This document shows positions 16,707 through 24,470 of a DNA stretch of 64,000 nt, piece after piece. The notes below the pieces were generated by a model. The model was given only the letters and a program-made list of their open reading frames with translations, was not told where the DNA came from and did no database searches. The DNA lies in contig NZ_UEFQ01000013.1 of NCBI RefSeq assembly GCF_900489465.1, forward strand, positions 620,001-684,000, given 5' to 3'. Both the position numbers and the translations under genes were made by a program. The stretch is from Aequorivita sp. CIP111184. GTDB lineage: Bacteria; Bacteroidota; Bacteroidia; Flavobacteriales; Flavobacteriaceae. How positions within the stretch are numbered: position 1 is the first letter of the stretch; each line of letters opens with the position of its first letter.

Positions 16707-17678
16707 TTATTGCTTTATAAATTTTTTGGTAGCCGATCCTGTTTCGGTTTCTATTTTTATGTAGTAGATTCCGTTAGATAGGTTGGATATGTCTATTTGA
16801 TTTGTAGATAATGCTCCAATCACTTTTTGCCCAAGTGAATTGTAGATGCTGAAATTGTAATTGCTTAGTTGCGTCTCAATATTCAAAAATTCCGAAGCTG
16901 GGTTTGGGGAGATTTGGAAATTATTCTGTGTGAAATCCTCTATTGATAATGGTTGGGGCGTAAATCTGTAAACCATCCCGTCGGGTATGGCGCCTTGCAA
17001 ATAATCGCCGTCATAAAAATCACCTGCCGCTACAACAGCCACTGCGGGATTCGCAGGATCCCCCTCTACAACATATCCATTGTCCACCAATTCGCCCTCA
17101 TCAATATTTAAAGATATTGCCAAGGTAACCAAAGGACCTGAAATACCTTCAAAAGATTCTGATGGATTATTAATTTGGTTTGGACCATATCTATATTCAA
17201 TAATGTTTGATCCTTCATATAACCAGAGCTGGAAGTTCATAAAGTCGCTTTCTGTGGAATCATCAAGGAAACCAATATTGTTCCATTCGATTTTAAGGAT
17301 TTTGTTTCCTGGCGAACCCTCTGTTTTATAGGAGATATTGGATTGTGAAATTCCCGAACCAAGTCCTAAATCCGCTATATCCTGTGCTATCGGTGAAATT
17401 AGGGTTAAAATTCCAGAGTCGATTTGTTCGTTTGAAAGTTCTCCGCCAAAACTCCATTCCACAATATAAATAATATCAAAAGTGTGAGAACTTATCGTAA
17501 AATTAAATCCTAAGGGTATGGTATATCCCGGATCGTCCCAAACTTCGCCATTGTTAAGTGAAGTGCTGCCAACCAAATTCTGGTAAGCAATATTTTCGGT
17601 TTCAAACTCATAAACGCTCTGGGCATTTATAAAAATTGCACAAAGCAAAAACAACGGTAGAAGTAATTTCTTTATCAT
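16707..17678 (-). CDS. Secreted protein with T9SS type A sorting domain
   Basis: 323 residues. A signal peptide (MIKKLLLPLFLLCAIFINAQ) is followed by a beta-rich, acidic region without a family I recognise. The C-terminal domain (about 245-323) has SPNPASEFLNIE, then SIYNSLGQKVI, then LSNGIYYIKIET and KKFIKQ, the type IX secretion sorting signal. The protein is therefore exported across the outer membrane and probably attached to the cell surface or released. It has its own terminator and is followed, on the upstream side, by an operon of surface proteins on the same strand. Confidence 0.85.
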   Translation of the reverse strand: MIKKLLLPLFLLCAIFINAQSVYEFETENIAYQNLVGSTSLNNGEVWDDPGYTIPLGFNFTISSHTFDIIYIVEWSFGGELSNEQIDSGILTLISPIAQDIADLGLGSGISQSNISYKTEGSPGNKILKIEWNNIGFLDDSTESDFMNFQLWLYEGSNIIEYRYGPNQINNPSESFEGISGPLVTLAISLNIDEGELVDNGYVVEGDPANPAVAVVAAGDFYDGDYLQGAIPDGMVYRFTPQPLSIEDFTQNNFQISPNPASEFLNIETQLSNYNFSIYNSLGQKVIGALSTNQIDISNLSNGIYYIKIETETGSATKKFIKQ

Positions 17679-17796
17679 AATTTTAAAAATTTAATTTCTT
17701 AATTCATAGCACACAAATGTGCACTGAAAATAATTTATTCACTAATCTATTTATAGATATTAAGATGTAATTTGCAACTTTTAAAAAAAATAAGCG

Positions 17797-17832
17797 TATA
17801 AAGGGATAAACGAAAACACTTATCCCTTTATA
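17797..17832 (-). terminator. Terminator of the lipoprotein/beta-barrel operon
   Basis: A 13-bp perfect stem, TATAAAGGGATAA with TTATCCCTTTATA, followed on the minus strand by a run of eight Ts. Confidence 0.85.
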
Positions 17833-17849
17833 GATTTTGAAGTGTAACT

Positions 17850-18404
17850 CTACATTTTGTTTGAGTTTAAATTCAAACCAATATTCAGTTGTGCCATTAA
17901 TGGCCAAAAACCATTATTTCCATTAATATCGAAATAAAATTGTGGACCTAAATCGAACAAGAATTGAACATTTCCAAATTCTCTTTGAATGCCCCATGTT
18001 GGGCCTATTGCAATATCAACATCTGACTTCCTAATTACATTATCCGCAATAGAAGGTCCTCTTGAAATTATTCTTGCAGAAATAAAGTTGCCGGAATTAC
18101 CAGAAATACTTTTACCTTTTTCAACTCTCCTTTCGAAATTATAAAACTGCTTGAACTGTAAATCCACAAAAGGTGCTATTATATAAATGATTCCGTTTTC
18201 TTCGCCATAAACTAAGTCCGGATATGCACCATTAAATCCAACCCCAAGATTTGTTGAAAAAGTGCTATTTTTCGTAACGGGAACTTCAACCTCCACACCT
18301 GGATTTATAAAATTAACACGCCAAACTTTCTGAGTTGAAACTTCTTCCTGCCCTTGAGCCATGAAGATTGTGAAAAATAAAAATATAATTATTAAATTTT
18401 TCAT
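17850..18404 (-). CDS. Predicted outer-membrane beta-barrel protein, third gene of operon
   Basis: 184 residues with a signal peptide (MKNLIIIFLFFTIFMAQGQ) and alternating hydrophobic beta strands, ending in the barrel-like QLNIGLNLNSNKM. No specific family recognised. It starts nine bases after the previous gene and ends at a strong terminator, so it closes a three-gene operon (18965-20677, 18414-18962, this gene). Likely located in the outer membrane; function unknown. Confidence 0.6.
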   Translation of the reverse strand: MKNLIIIFLFFTIFMAQGQEEVSTQKVWRVNFINPGVEVEVPVTKNSTFSTNLGVGFNGAYPDLVYGEENGIIYIIAPFVDLQFKQFYNFERRVEKGKSISGNSGNFISARIISRGPSIADNVIRKSDVDIAIGPTWGIQREFGNVQFLFDLGPQFYFDINGNNGFWPLMAQLNIGLNLNSNKM

Positions 18405-18413
18405 TAGTTTATT

Positions 18414-18962
18414 TTAAAATTTTATTCCAAAAGAAGCTCCAAAGCTGGTGACTTCATAATAACCTTTTTCACCAACAAATACTGCTTCTTTAAATTTTTT
18501 GAAAATCTCCAAAACATATTCCAAATTCTCGTCTTCACCCAAGGTAATGCCTGCACCGATTTTTACAGGACGTCCTTCTACAAAAACATCTCCAATTTTT
18601 ACATTTTTACCCATTTGTAAAAATACAAAAGGAGAATTATCGAAACCGTGTTCGTGAAAATAGATACGCAAATCGCCTAAAATGGGCATCGACCAAAATG
18701 TTCTGTTTGAGTTCCAGTCAATTCCCAAGCCCGCAGATAAGGAAAGATAATCGAACAAAAAGATGCCGTGAAGGGTAGTCATTTCAACCGCCACTCCTTT
18801 CTGTATCTTGTCTTCACTGTCATTGCCGAAACGGCTGTCATAATTTCCATTTATGCCCATTGTTGTGACCGAGTTATAATTATCAGACCACCAACTATCA
18901 TTATCCCTTGATGTTTGAGAAAATGAAGAAAAAGACAGTAAAAAAAATATAAAAAATCTCAT
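18414..18962 (-). CDS. Predicted outer-membrane beta-barrel protein, second gene of operon
   Basis: 182 residues with a short signal peptide (MRFFIFFLLSFSSFSQ) and a beta-barrel pattern (GIFLFDYLSLSAGLGIDW, VKIGAGITLG) ending in SFGASFGIKF, a typical outer-membrane terminal strand. Its start lies two bases after the stop of the large lipoprotein gene, so the two are translationally linked. Function unknown. Confidence 0.65.
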   Translation of the reverse strand: MRFFIFFLLSFSSFSQTSRDNDSWWSDNYNSVTTMGINGNYDSRFGNDSEDKIQKGVAVEMTTLHGIFLFDYLSLSAGLGIDWNSNRTFWSMPILGDLRIYFHEHGFDNSPFVFLQMGKNVKIGDVFVEGRPVKIGAGITLGEDENLEYVLEIFKKFKEAVFVGEKGYYEVTSFGASFGIKF

Positions 18963-18964
18963 TT

Positions 18965-20677
18965 TTAATTTAATCCTACTTCTATTTTACTACCGTGCCA
19001 TACTCCATTTCTTTTCGCTACTCCATACATTTTCACTTTCATAGATTTTGGTAAGACCAACTGTCCAGCACCTCCAGAATATGAAAACTTATTATTATTT
19101 GCATTAAAACTTATCCCGACCTGGGCAGCACCGTCAAAATCAAATGTTCTTTCTTGATTTGAACAATTTGAGCAATTTGAATAATAAGATTTTTGTACGA
19201 AGAGTTTCCCATACCCTGGATGATTAGATATTAAAGTTATACCCTTTGGCATCTGGAAGTTATTATTATTAGTTAAACTTTTAAGTTGACTTACAGCATT
19301 CTTATATAACTCTTTCCAAAATAACTTATTTAAATTATCACTAGTCAACTGTTTATTTGCGAGACCCAGAGCATAATCAACTGAGTTGTTATTTCCATAA
19401 CTTTCAAAAATTAAGTCATCCCAAAAAACTCTTGGATATATATTACTACTTATAAAGGTTTCAGAACTTAAAAACGTATAAGGTGCATTTCCATTTGGAT
19501 AATTCCATATAGAAGTGTTCACATTATATCTAATATTTAAAGGTTTGTAGGCGTGTTTAAAATCAGTTTGAGTAATTTGACCTAATTTCGGTTGCAATAT
19601 TTTTGTGTAATCATATTCAAATTGAGCCATTTCAATCCCTGCAGCAACTATATTTGTGTCTTCTTGTCTCCAAATTCCGGTCCAACCCTTCTTTTGATGT
19701 TTTACTTTTGCACCGATGTGGTAAACCAAATAATAATTATAATTAAAAACTTTAGTTTTTACTCTTCTATCACTTTCATATTTATCTATACATATCTTAT
19801 TAGTCCCAAAAAGAGTTCCAAATAATCCATTTCGACTATCGCAAACACTTAAATTATCTAAATAAGGTTGTAACCCATCTAAAGGTTGAGTTTGGCCACC
19901 TCCACCGCCAGTACCGCCACCTCCGCCAGTACCTCCACCTCCACCTCCAGGAGCGCATCTATTTTGACTATATGGGTCTGTACTGCAACGAGCTATAAAA
20001 TAAAACAAAGTGCCATTTTCAAGGATTGTTTCACCAGTGTTAGGAATGTCACTTTCAACAACCTGCCTCGCTCCTTCGTCTGTGGGAACTAATAAATTTT
20101 TCGATATATTTTTTACTTCTAAATATTGGTCAAGTACGCTATAGTTATCAAGAGTCGCATAAAAAAGTCCAACATCCGTGTATTTATAAATAGTATTCCC
20201 AACTTGTATCTCTGCCTGTTCATTTAAAAAGGCAGAAAATGCTTCATCACCAATAACTTCTTCTAAATCGTCTATATCATCATAAATATCTCCTTCGGGT
20301 CTATTAAGGCCATATTCATTTGATAATCTTTCAATTCTTTTCTGATATCTCTCCAAGACTTTTTCTTCATTGGATTCCGTAACAGGAATTCTTAATGACG
20401 AAAAATCATCGTTGTAAAATTTATTCACGTATGTATAAATTTCATCATTAGATTCATCAGCATATTTTTTGAAGGTTTCCACAAAAACTTCCTTACTTGG
20501 GAAATACATTCTTCCGTTTACAACTCCAATTTCTTTATTTGAATCAGTACTTTGAGGTTTTTCTTCTAAATAATCATCTTCACATGATATCAGAATTGGT
20601 AAAGAAATAATAATTAAAAATTTAAAGAGTTTTAGACCTTCAAGCAGGTATTTTTTATTATTTAATGATTTTTTCAT
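18965..20677 (-). CDS. Large lipoprotein with glycine-rich linker
   Basis: 570 residues from the ATG at 20677 (an upstream in-frame ATG at 20707 gives 580). A signal peptide ends in the lipobox LPILISC, and the mature protein begins CEDDYLEEKPQS. The N-terminal half (to about 270) is acidic and may be helical. A spacer of repeated GGGGGT units (about 285-305) then links to a C-terminal half without a recognised domain; it contains a Cys-rich SNCSNCSNQ. The chosen start places a Lys-rich n-region before the hydrophobic core. It heads an operon with two beta-barrel proteins, which suggests a surface complex. Confidence 0.7.
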   Translation of the reverse strand: MKKSLNNKKYLLEGLKLFKFLIIISLPILISCEDDYLEEKPQSTDSNKEIGVVNGRMYFPSKEVFVETFKKYADESNDEIYTYVNKFYNDDFSSLRIPVTESNEEKVLERYQKRIERLSNEYGLNRPEGDIYDDIDDLEEVIGDEAFSAFLNEQAEIQVGNTIYKYTDVGLFYATLDNYSVLDQYLEVKNISKNLLVPTDEGARQVVESDIPNTGETILENGTLFYFIARCSTDPYSQNRCAPGGGGGGTGGGGGTGGGGGQTQPLDGLQPYLDNLSVCDSRNGLFGTLFGTNKICIDKYESDRRVKTKVFNYNYYLVYHIGAKVKHQKKGWTGIWRQEDTNIVAAGIEMAQFEYDYTKILQPKLGQITQTDFKHAYKPLNIRYNVNTSIWNYPNGNAPYTFLSSETFISSNIYPRVFWDDLIFESYGNNNSVDYALGLANKQLTSDNLNKLFWKELYKNAVSQLKSLTNNNNFQMPKGITLISNHPGYGKLFVQKSYYSNCSNCSNQERTFDFDGAAQVGISFNANNNKFSYSGGAGQLVLPKSMKVKMYGVAKRNGVWHGSKIEVGLN

Positions 20678-21003
20678 TTTTATATTTTGTAGATTAATAA
20701 TGCGCAAAAATCATTTAATTATATTATATAAAATAATCAAAAAAGTTTTTTTTATTAAAATTTTTGTAGGAATTTGCAACATTTCAATAAAGGAAAAACT
20801 GAAATGGGGGTGTTTCATTAGACATTTTATTTTCCTCTGAAATGGATATAGAAATTTCTGTTTTAAGATTATTTTAGGAGTGCGTCTTTTCTTTTGATAT
20901 TTCAGGAGCCTATTTGGGAAGGAAATGGAATAAATAATATTTAAACCCTTTTATTTTGTACAACTGCTTCTGTTGTAAATAAAAAAAACTCTCTGAATAT
21001 AAT

Positions 21004-21034
21004 AGTAAATCGTTTTGCTTTGAACTATAAATAA
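21004..21034 (+). repeat. 31-bp direct repeat, right copy
   Basis: Partner of 16495-16525 (one mismatch). The surrounding 20708-21250 is AT-rich and gene-free, with a small hairpin TACAAC...GTTGTA at about 20959-20977. Confidence 0.65.
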
Positions 21035-21123
21035 TCTTCCCTCTTTTGATTATTCTTTAAAGTTAAGAGGTAATTGATATTAAAAAAATAAAATGTTTAG
21101 CTATAAATTTTTGTTTTTTTCGG

Positions 21124-21200
21124 TTTACTTTTTTGGAGCGGAGCGGAAAAAATTTGTAAAGCAAGAGGGTAACACGCTGCGCGATGTTATGTTTTATAAA
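21124..21200. other. Purine-rich stretch with hairpin, possible mobilisation remnant
   Basis: Contains GGAGCGGAGCGGAAAAAA, then GTAACA (21169-21174) paired with TGTTAT (21185-21190) around a GC-rich loop. I have a vague memory of similar sequence near mobilisation regions of flavobacterial conjugative elements, but no relaxase is present. Weak. Confidence 0.2.
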
Positions 21201-21254
21201 TCACTTGTTTTTAGTGTTTTATAAATGTTTGCAAATTTGTTTTTTAGTAATTTT

Positions 21255-21308
21255 CCGTGAAAAAACTTCAAACAACCTATTAACAGGCAAATTTTTCACG
21301 GATTTTTT
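21255..21308 (+). terminator. Terminator-like hairpin facing the guide RNA region
   Basis: CCGTGAAAAA (21255-21264) and TTTTTCACGG (21292-21301) are perfect 10-bp arms with a 27-base loop, and a T run follows on the plus strand. It separates the gap from the minus-strand dCas12f/guide transcript. Confidence 0.5.
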
Positions 21309-21391
21309 CGTAAAATACTGATTCGCGAGTGGTAAAATGATTAATAATCTGCCCACAGTTTCGTTTTTGTTTTATAATAATTTACTCTCAT

Positions 21392-21498
21392 TTAAATAAG
21401 AGAGTCCACGCGTTGTATATGCTCTTTACATTTAGTGAGTGTTCTAAAGTGACCCCACCTTACGGGTGTACAAGCACCCTCGTTTCGCAATCAGTTTA
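21392..21498 (-). ncRNA. Candidate guide RNA of the dCas12f-like protein
   Basis: Begins right after the dCas12f stop on the same strand, where TnpB omega-RNAs and Cas12f guides usually lie. Read on the minus strand it holds a GGGTG-CTTGTA-CACCC stem, then ACTTTAG paired with CTAAA(T)GT around an 8-base loop, then a single-stranded AAAGAGCATATACAAC. The ending CAAC (at 21412) is like the 3' end of Cas12f repeats. The next 20 bases, GCGTGGACTCTCTTATTTAA (21411 down to 21392), would be the guide. No second repeat follows, so this is a single guide, not an array. The guide boundary is inferred, and a short hairpin (ACTCTC/GAGAGT) overlaps it. Confidence 0.55.
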
Positions 21499-22596
21499 TC
21501 ATTCGGCCAAAAGCTCAATGCCTGCCTTTTCAGCCTTATATTTTATTTTGATTATCAAATCGTAATAGCTCCAGTTCCTTAGAACAAATTTCTCAGCCTT
21601 GGCTATCCCGATCTTGTCCTTCTGGTTTACCAATATTAGCGTACCCACCTGATGTTTGATGCAAAAATCGATCAGCCTTTTGCTGTAAACATGGATACGG
21701 TGCCGTATATATTTATTTTCCTTTTGATGAAAGGAGTTCACGGCCTTTAATTTTCTTTTGGTCCCTTTACCCGATTTGGAAAAGGTTGCCCCTTCCTGTG
21801 CACGTCTTCTGGCTGCCTGTATGGCAAGCCTTCTGTACATAAACTCTTCCTTTGTGCCAATGGTCAACCTGTTGTTACCTGACTTCACGACAATTGGATA
21901 TTCCAAGGACAGCGAAGCTTCAGCTATTACTTCAGGTCTAAGGCAATGTTCATCCTTTTCAATTTCAAAGACCGGAAGCCAGAATATCTTGCCATCCCTT
22001 AACTTGATGTGTGAAGTACACAGCTTGGTCTCTCCCGCCACGACCCGTTCCAAAAGCTTTCGCTTGTCGGTAAAGTCTTTTCCTAGATAGGTTCTGAAGG
22101 GAATCTGGAACAGACTAAAGCAGAACGCATTTTTTTCATCATCATAGTGCAGTCCGCTTACCAGCTCTAAGCTGAACGGAAATGCCATATCCCTCCTGAA
22201 GTTCTTTAGGGAGCATTCGCCTTTCCAGTATTCCGGCCTATCCTTATTAAAGGAGGTTATCAGGGTCTTGTTAAGGGTGGACAATATGTTCGTTGGGATT
22301 TCGCCCTTAAACCGATCTGATACCACCCGATAGGTGGTATTGATACGGGAGCGTTGCAGAATACCCAATTCATCCTTTTTTTCGTCTCCCAGTTTATAGT
22401 GTATCCCTGCCGATAGATAGAGGAATTCCTTGATCATTTCCTGTACGTAAAGATGGGTAACGATGAGGTTGGCCGCCCTAAAGCACCTGTTCTGCCATTG
22501 GTACAGTGTATCCAGCGCTTCCTTCCGTTCTTCCTTGGTGGGGAGGTCAACCAATAGCTGGATCTTTCGGGTCAGTTTCATTGTAGCCTTTTCCAT
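21499..22596 (-). CDS. Nuclease-dead, truncated Cas12f/TnpB-like protein (dCas12f)
   Basis: 365 residues from the ATG at 22596, one base after the stop of the sigma gene (TGA-T-ATG), which implies coupled translation; longer upstream starts would overlap that gene out of frame. An N-terminal helical region (about 1-140) leads to a beta-rich WED-like part (CTSHIKLRDGKIFWLPVFEIE, 193-213). The RuvC-like region follows, with YRRLAIQAARRRAQ, a Lys-rich loop (274-285) and IRHRIHVYSKRLIDFCIKH. The RuvC-I Asp site reads SLEYPIVV (230-237), the RuvC-II Glu site reads LILVNQKD (320-327), and the protein ends at YKAEKAGIELLAE, before the zinc ribbon and RuvC-III Asp. It should bind RNA and DNA but not cut. 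Confidence 0.8.
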   Translation of the reverse strand: MEKATMKLTRKIQLLVDLPTKEERKEALDTLYQWQNRCFRAANLIVTHLYVQEMIKEFLYLSAGIHYKLGDEKKDELGILQRSRINTTYRVVSDRFKGEIPTNILSTLNKTLITSFNKDRPEYWKGECSLKNFRRDMAFPFSLELVSGLHYDDEKNAFCFSLFQIPFRTYLGKDFTDKRKLLERVVAGETKLCTSHIKLRDGKIFWLPVFEIEKDEHCLRPEVIAEASLSLEYPIVVKSGNNRLTIGTKEEFMYRRLAIQAARRRAQEGATFSKSGKGTKRKLKAVNSFHQKENKYIRHRIHVYSKRLIDFCIKHQVGTLILVNQKDKIGIAKAEKFVLRNWSYYDLIIKIKYKAEKAGIELLAE

Positions 22597-22597
22597 A

Positions 22598-23392
22598 TCA
22601 AGCCGATTTGGTTTGCAGTTGGTGTTCGTTCTGTGATAGTTTATAGGCGGCCATAAACTCGCTGTGCACTTCCTTTTGGGATAGGTTGAGCATTGTGGCA
22701 ATGGAATCAAAAGAGTACTTCCCTTCACATCTTAGTTTCAGTACCTCTGCCTGTTGCTCGGTCATAACCTTTTGAACATTCATTTTGATCATACTTTGCT
22801 TGGGTTCAAGCTTGTCCCCTTGGTCTATGACGTTCTTGATATCATCAATGGCTTTTTTTATATTGTTGCTGGTTTCTTTAATGCTCGTTCCCATAGCTTC
22901 GGCAATCGCCTTGTACTGGAAACCGTACTTTAGACATAGTTCTATCAAATGGCTGCTTTCGGTATTCAATAGGGGCAATACCTGTTTGATCCTATCGAAG
23001 TACTCTTGGTCCATATCCTGGAGTTTTTGGATCTCTGCCTCATTTAGGGGGTCATATCCCGCCATATAGTCCTGATAGTTTTCAAAACTCTCCAACGAAT
23101 GGACGTTTCTGGAAAACTTATTTTTTGGTCGGGTATAGTACGAGATACATTCCCTTTTCATCACAAACCGCAGAAAGAAGAAAATATGCTTTGGAGATTC
23201 TATAGTGTCCCTATGTATCCATAATTTTAAAAAAGCATCTTGCACCAATGATTCTATAACAAACTCATCATCGATCAACCGCTTGCCAACCCAAAAGATA
23301 TTTCTGCTGTGTTTGGCATAAATATCCGCAAAGGCGGAAGGACATCCTTTTTTTAAAAGTTCAAGATCAGTGTACGACATAAGATACCTCAT
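22598..23392 (-). CDS. ECF-type sigma factor with extra C-terminal HTH, partner of dCas12f
   Basis: 264 residues (start 23392; the second Met at 23380 gives 260). Sigma region 2 covers about 15-88 (FADIYAKHSRNIFWVGKRL, then LVQDAFLKLWIH and FFFLRFVMKRECISYY). Sigma region 4 is at about 132-190 (VLPLLNTESSHLIELCLKYG, FQYKAIAEAMGTSIKE). A second HTH-like segment (208-255; MTEQQAEVLKLRCEGKYS, then FDSIATMLNLSQKEVHSEF) extends beyond a normal ECF sigma factor. It is immediately followed by the dCas12f gene. No anti-sigma gene is adjacent. The pair is GC-richer than its neighbours, which suggests a separate origin. Confidence 0.82.
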   Translation of the reverse strand: MRYLMSYTDLELLKKGCPSAFADIYAKHSRNIFWVGKRLIDDEFVIESLVQDAFLKLWIHRDTIESPKHIFFFLRFVMKRECISYYTRPKNKFSRNVHSLESFENYQDYMAGYDPLNEAEIQKLQDMDQEYFDRIKQVLPLLNTESSHLIELCLKYGFQYKAIAEAMGTSIKETSNNIKKAIDDIKNVIDQGDKLEPKQSMIKMNVQKVMTEQQAEVLKLRCEGKYSFDSIATMLNLSQKEVHSEFMAAYKLSQNEHQLQTKSA

Positions 23393-23398
23393 TTAAAT

Positions 23399-23416
23399 TG
23401 GTGGTAGATACCACCA
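23399..23416. promoter_or_regulatory. 18-bp palindrome upstream of the sigma gene
   Basis: TGGTGGTA-GA-TACCACCA is a perfect palindrome seven bases upstream of the first possible ATG of the sigma gene. It is a likely operator for the sigma-dCas12f operon; the XRE gene at 23792 is a candidate binder. Confidence 0.5.
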
Positions 23417-23525
23417 TAATTAAATTGGATTTAATTTTTAAAACCTAAAGCGAGTCCTTATTATTGTTAAGAGAAGATAGCTTTGAAGAGGGTTGAGAAG
23501 TATGACCTTTTATAAAAATAAAAAA

Positions 23526-23765
23526 GGGCGTGGAGACTCAACTTATCTAGATAGAGGTACTGGTATACCGTGCAGAGATAAGAGAGCTCACGCCCCGGGT
23601 CGTGAGCCAATCTACTTATCATCTCTCTGCAAAAATTACCAGTTTTCTATCCAGAGACTCAAAGCGATGACTTCAATATTGTTAAATGAAGAATCGCAAT
23701 ATTAATAATTAAAGCTAAGATATAAAAAATAATTAATAATTCGGATTTCAGTCCGAATTTTATTA
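23526..23765 (+). ncRNA. Long imperfect hairpin with terminator, candidate noncoding RNA
   Basis: Five stacked perfect helices share one axis: GATAGA 23550-23555 with 23646-23651; ACTGGTA 23559-23565 with 23637-23643; TGCAGA 23571-23576 with 23626-23631; GATAAG 23577-23582 with 23615-23620; GCTCACG 23586-23592 with 23601-23607. A second hairpin follows (GCGAT...ATCGC, 23664-23697). A terminator-like stem at 23738-23759 (AATTCGGA/TCCGAATT) suggests plus-strand transcription. A 70-codon frame crossing it does not look like protein. It sits divergently from the sigma-dCas12f operon; role unknown. Confidence 0.55.
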
Positions 23766-23791
23766 TTTCATAACCGCTTTATTTGTTTTAA

Positions 23792-24013
23792 ATGAATCAA
23801 GCAAATCGAAAAATAGTAGAATTTATAAGGGATAAATGGGTGATTCCGATGGATAACAATAATTTGTTTGCCAAAGAACATTTTATTGACGAAAAGACTG
23901 TTCGACGAATTAGGGAAGATAATGAGTATCACATAAGTTTAATTACTATTATGAGAATTTGCGAAGCAAAGAATTTAAAACTTAGTGAGTTCTTTAAAAT
24001 GGTTGGAATATAA
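23792..24013 (+). CDS. XRE-type helix-turn-helix regulator
   Basis: 73 residues: FIRDKWVIPMDNNNLFAKEH, then FIDEKTVRRIREDNEYHISL, then ITIMRICEAKNLKLSEFFKM. This is the five-helix Cro/C1 domain, where 'KTVRRIRE' would be in the recognition helix. It starts just after the terminator of the structured RNA candidate and reads away from the sigma-dCas12f operon, so it may control one or both. It has no effector or dimerisation domain beyond the HTH. Confidence 0.75.
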   Translation: MNQANRKIVEFIRDKWVIPMDNNNLFAKEHFIDEKTVRRIREDNEYHISLITIMRICEAKNLKLSEFFKMVGI

Positions 24014-24257
24014 GTATATATGTTCCTTTGCGTGTGCTTTCTCCATCGGAATGCTTTTTTACTAAAAATCATTATATTCGGCATTATCCCTAATATTTAA
24101 ACATTGCGCTTAAGTTTCTCCTTTTATTTTCCAAACCAAATATTATTAGAGCCATTATTTTAAAAAAACGCAAAATAAAATATTTTTTATGCAACTATTG
24201 CTTAGCAGGCTACATTGAATTATAAAAGGAATGATTGTAGGAGTATAATTAGATTAT

Positions 24258-24470
24258 ATGAAATTAAAAAAACAAATGTCTGAATTAACCATTAAGTAGA
24301 TTATAATTTTAATTTTTGGTGGAATTGCGACTTTAATTTTCGGTAAATTAATATTACATAAGGAATCAAGCAGTTTTCGTTTTGTACTTTATTCTATTCT
24401 TTTTAGAATTATACAACATAGATATGACAATGTTCAAGGTTTCTTTGTTAAACAAAATATGTTTATTTAG
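24258..24470 (+). pseudogene. Possible small membrane-protein gene with in-frame stop
   Basis: One frame reads MKLKKQMSELTIK, then TAG at 24297-24299, then IIILIFGGIATLIFGKLIL and about 38 further residues to a stop at 24468. The hydrophobic stretch after a charged start looks like a real membrane anchor broken by one nonsense codon. Family not recognised; chance is not excluded. Confidence 0.3.

Noticed and set aside
21392-21498. A CRISPR array
   Set aside because: Only one repeat-like unit is present and no second copy follows the guide; no Cas1 or Cas2 is in the window.
21392-22596. An IS605/IS607-type transposon with tnpB
   Set aside because: No Y1 or serine transposase is present, no transposon ends were seen, and the TnpB-like protein is truncated and lacks catalytic residues; it is instead fused in operon with a sigma factor.
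23493-23705. A 70-residue plus-strand protein
   Set aside because: The frame lies within the long multi-helix hairpin and shows no protein-like pattern.
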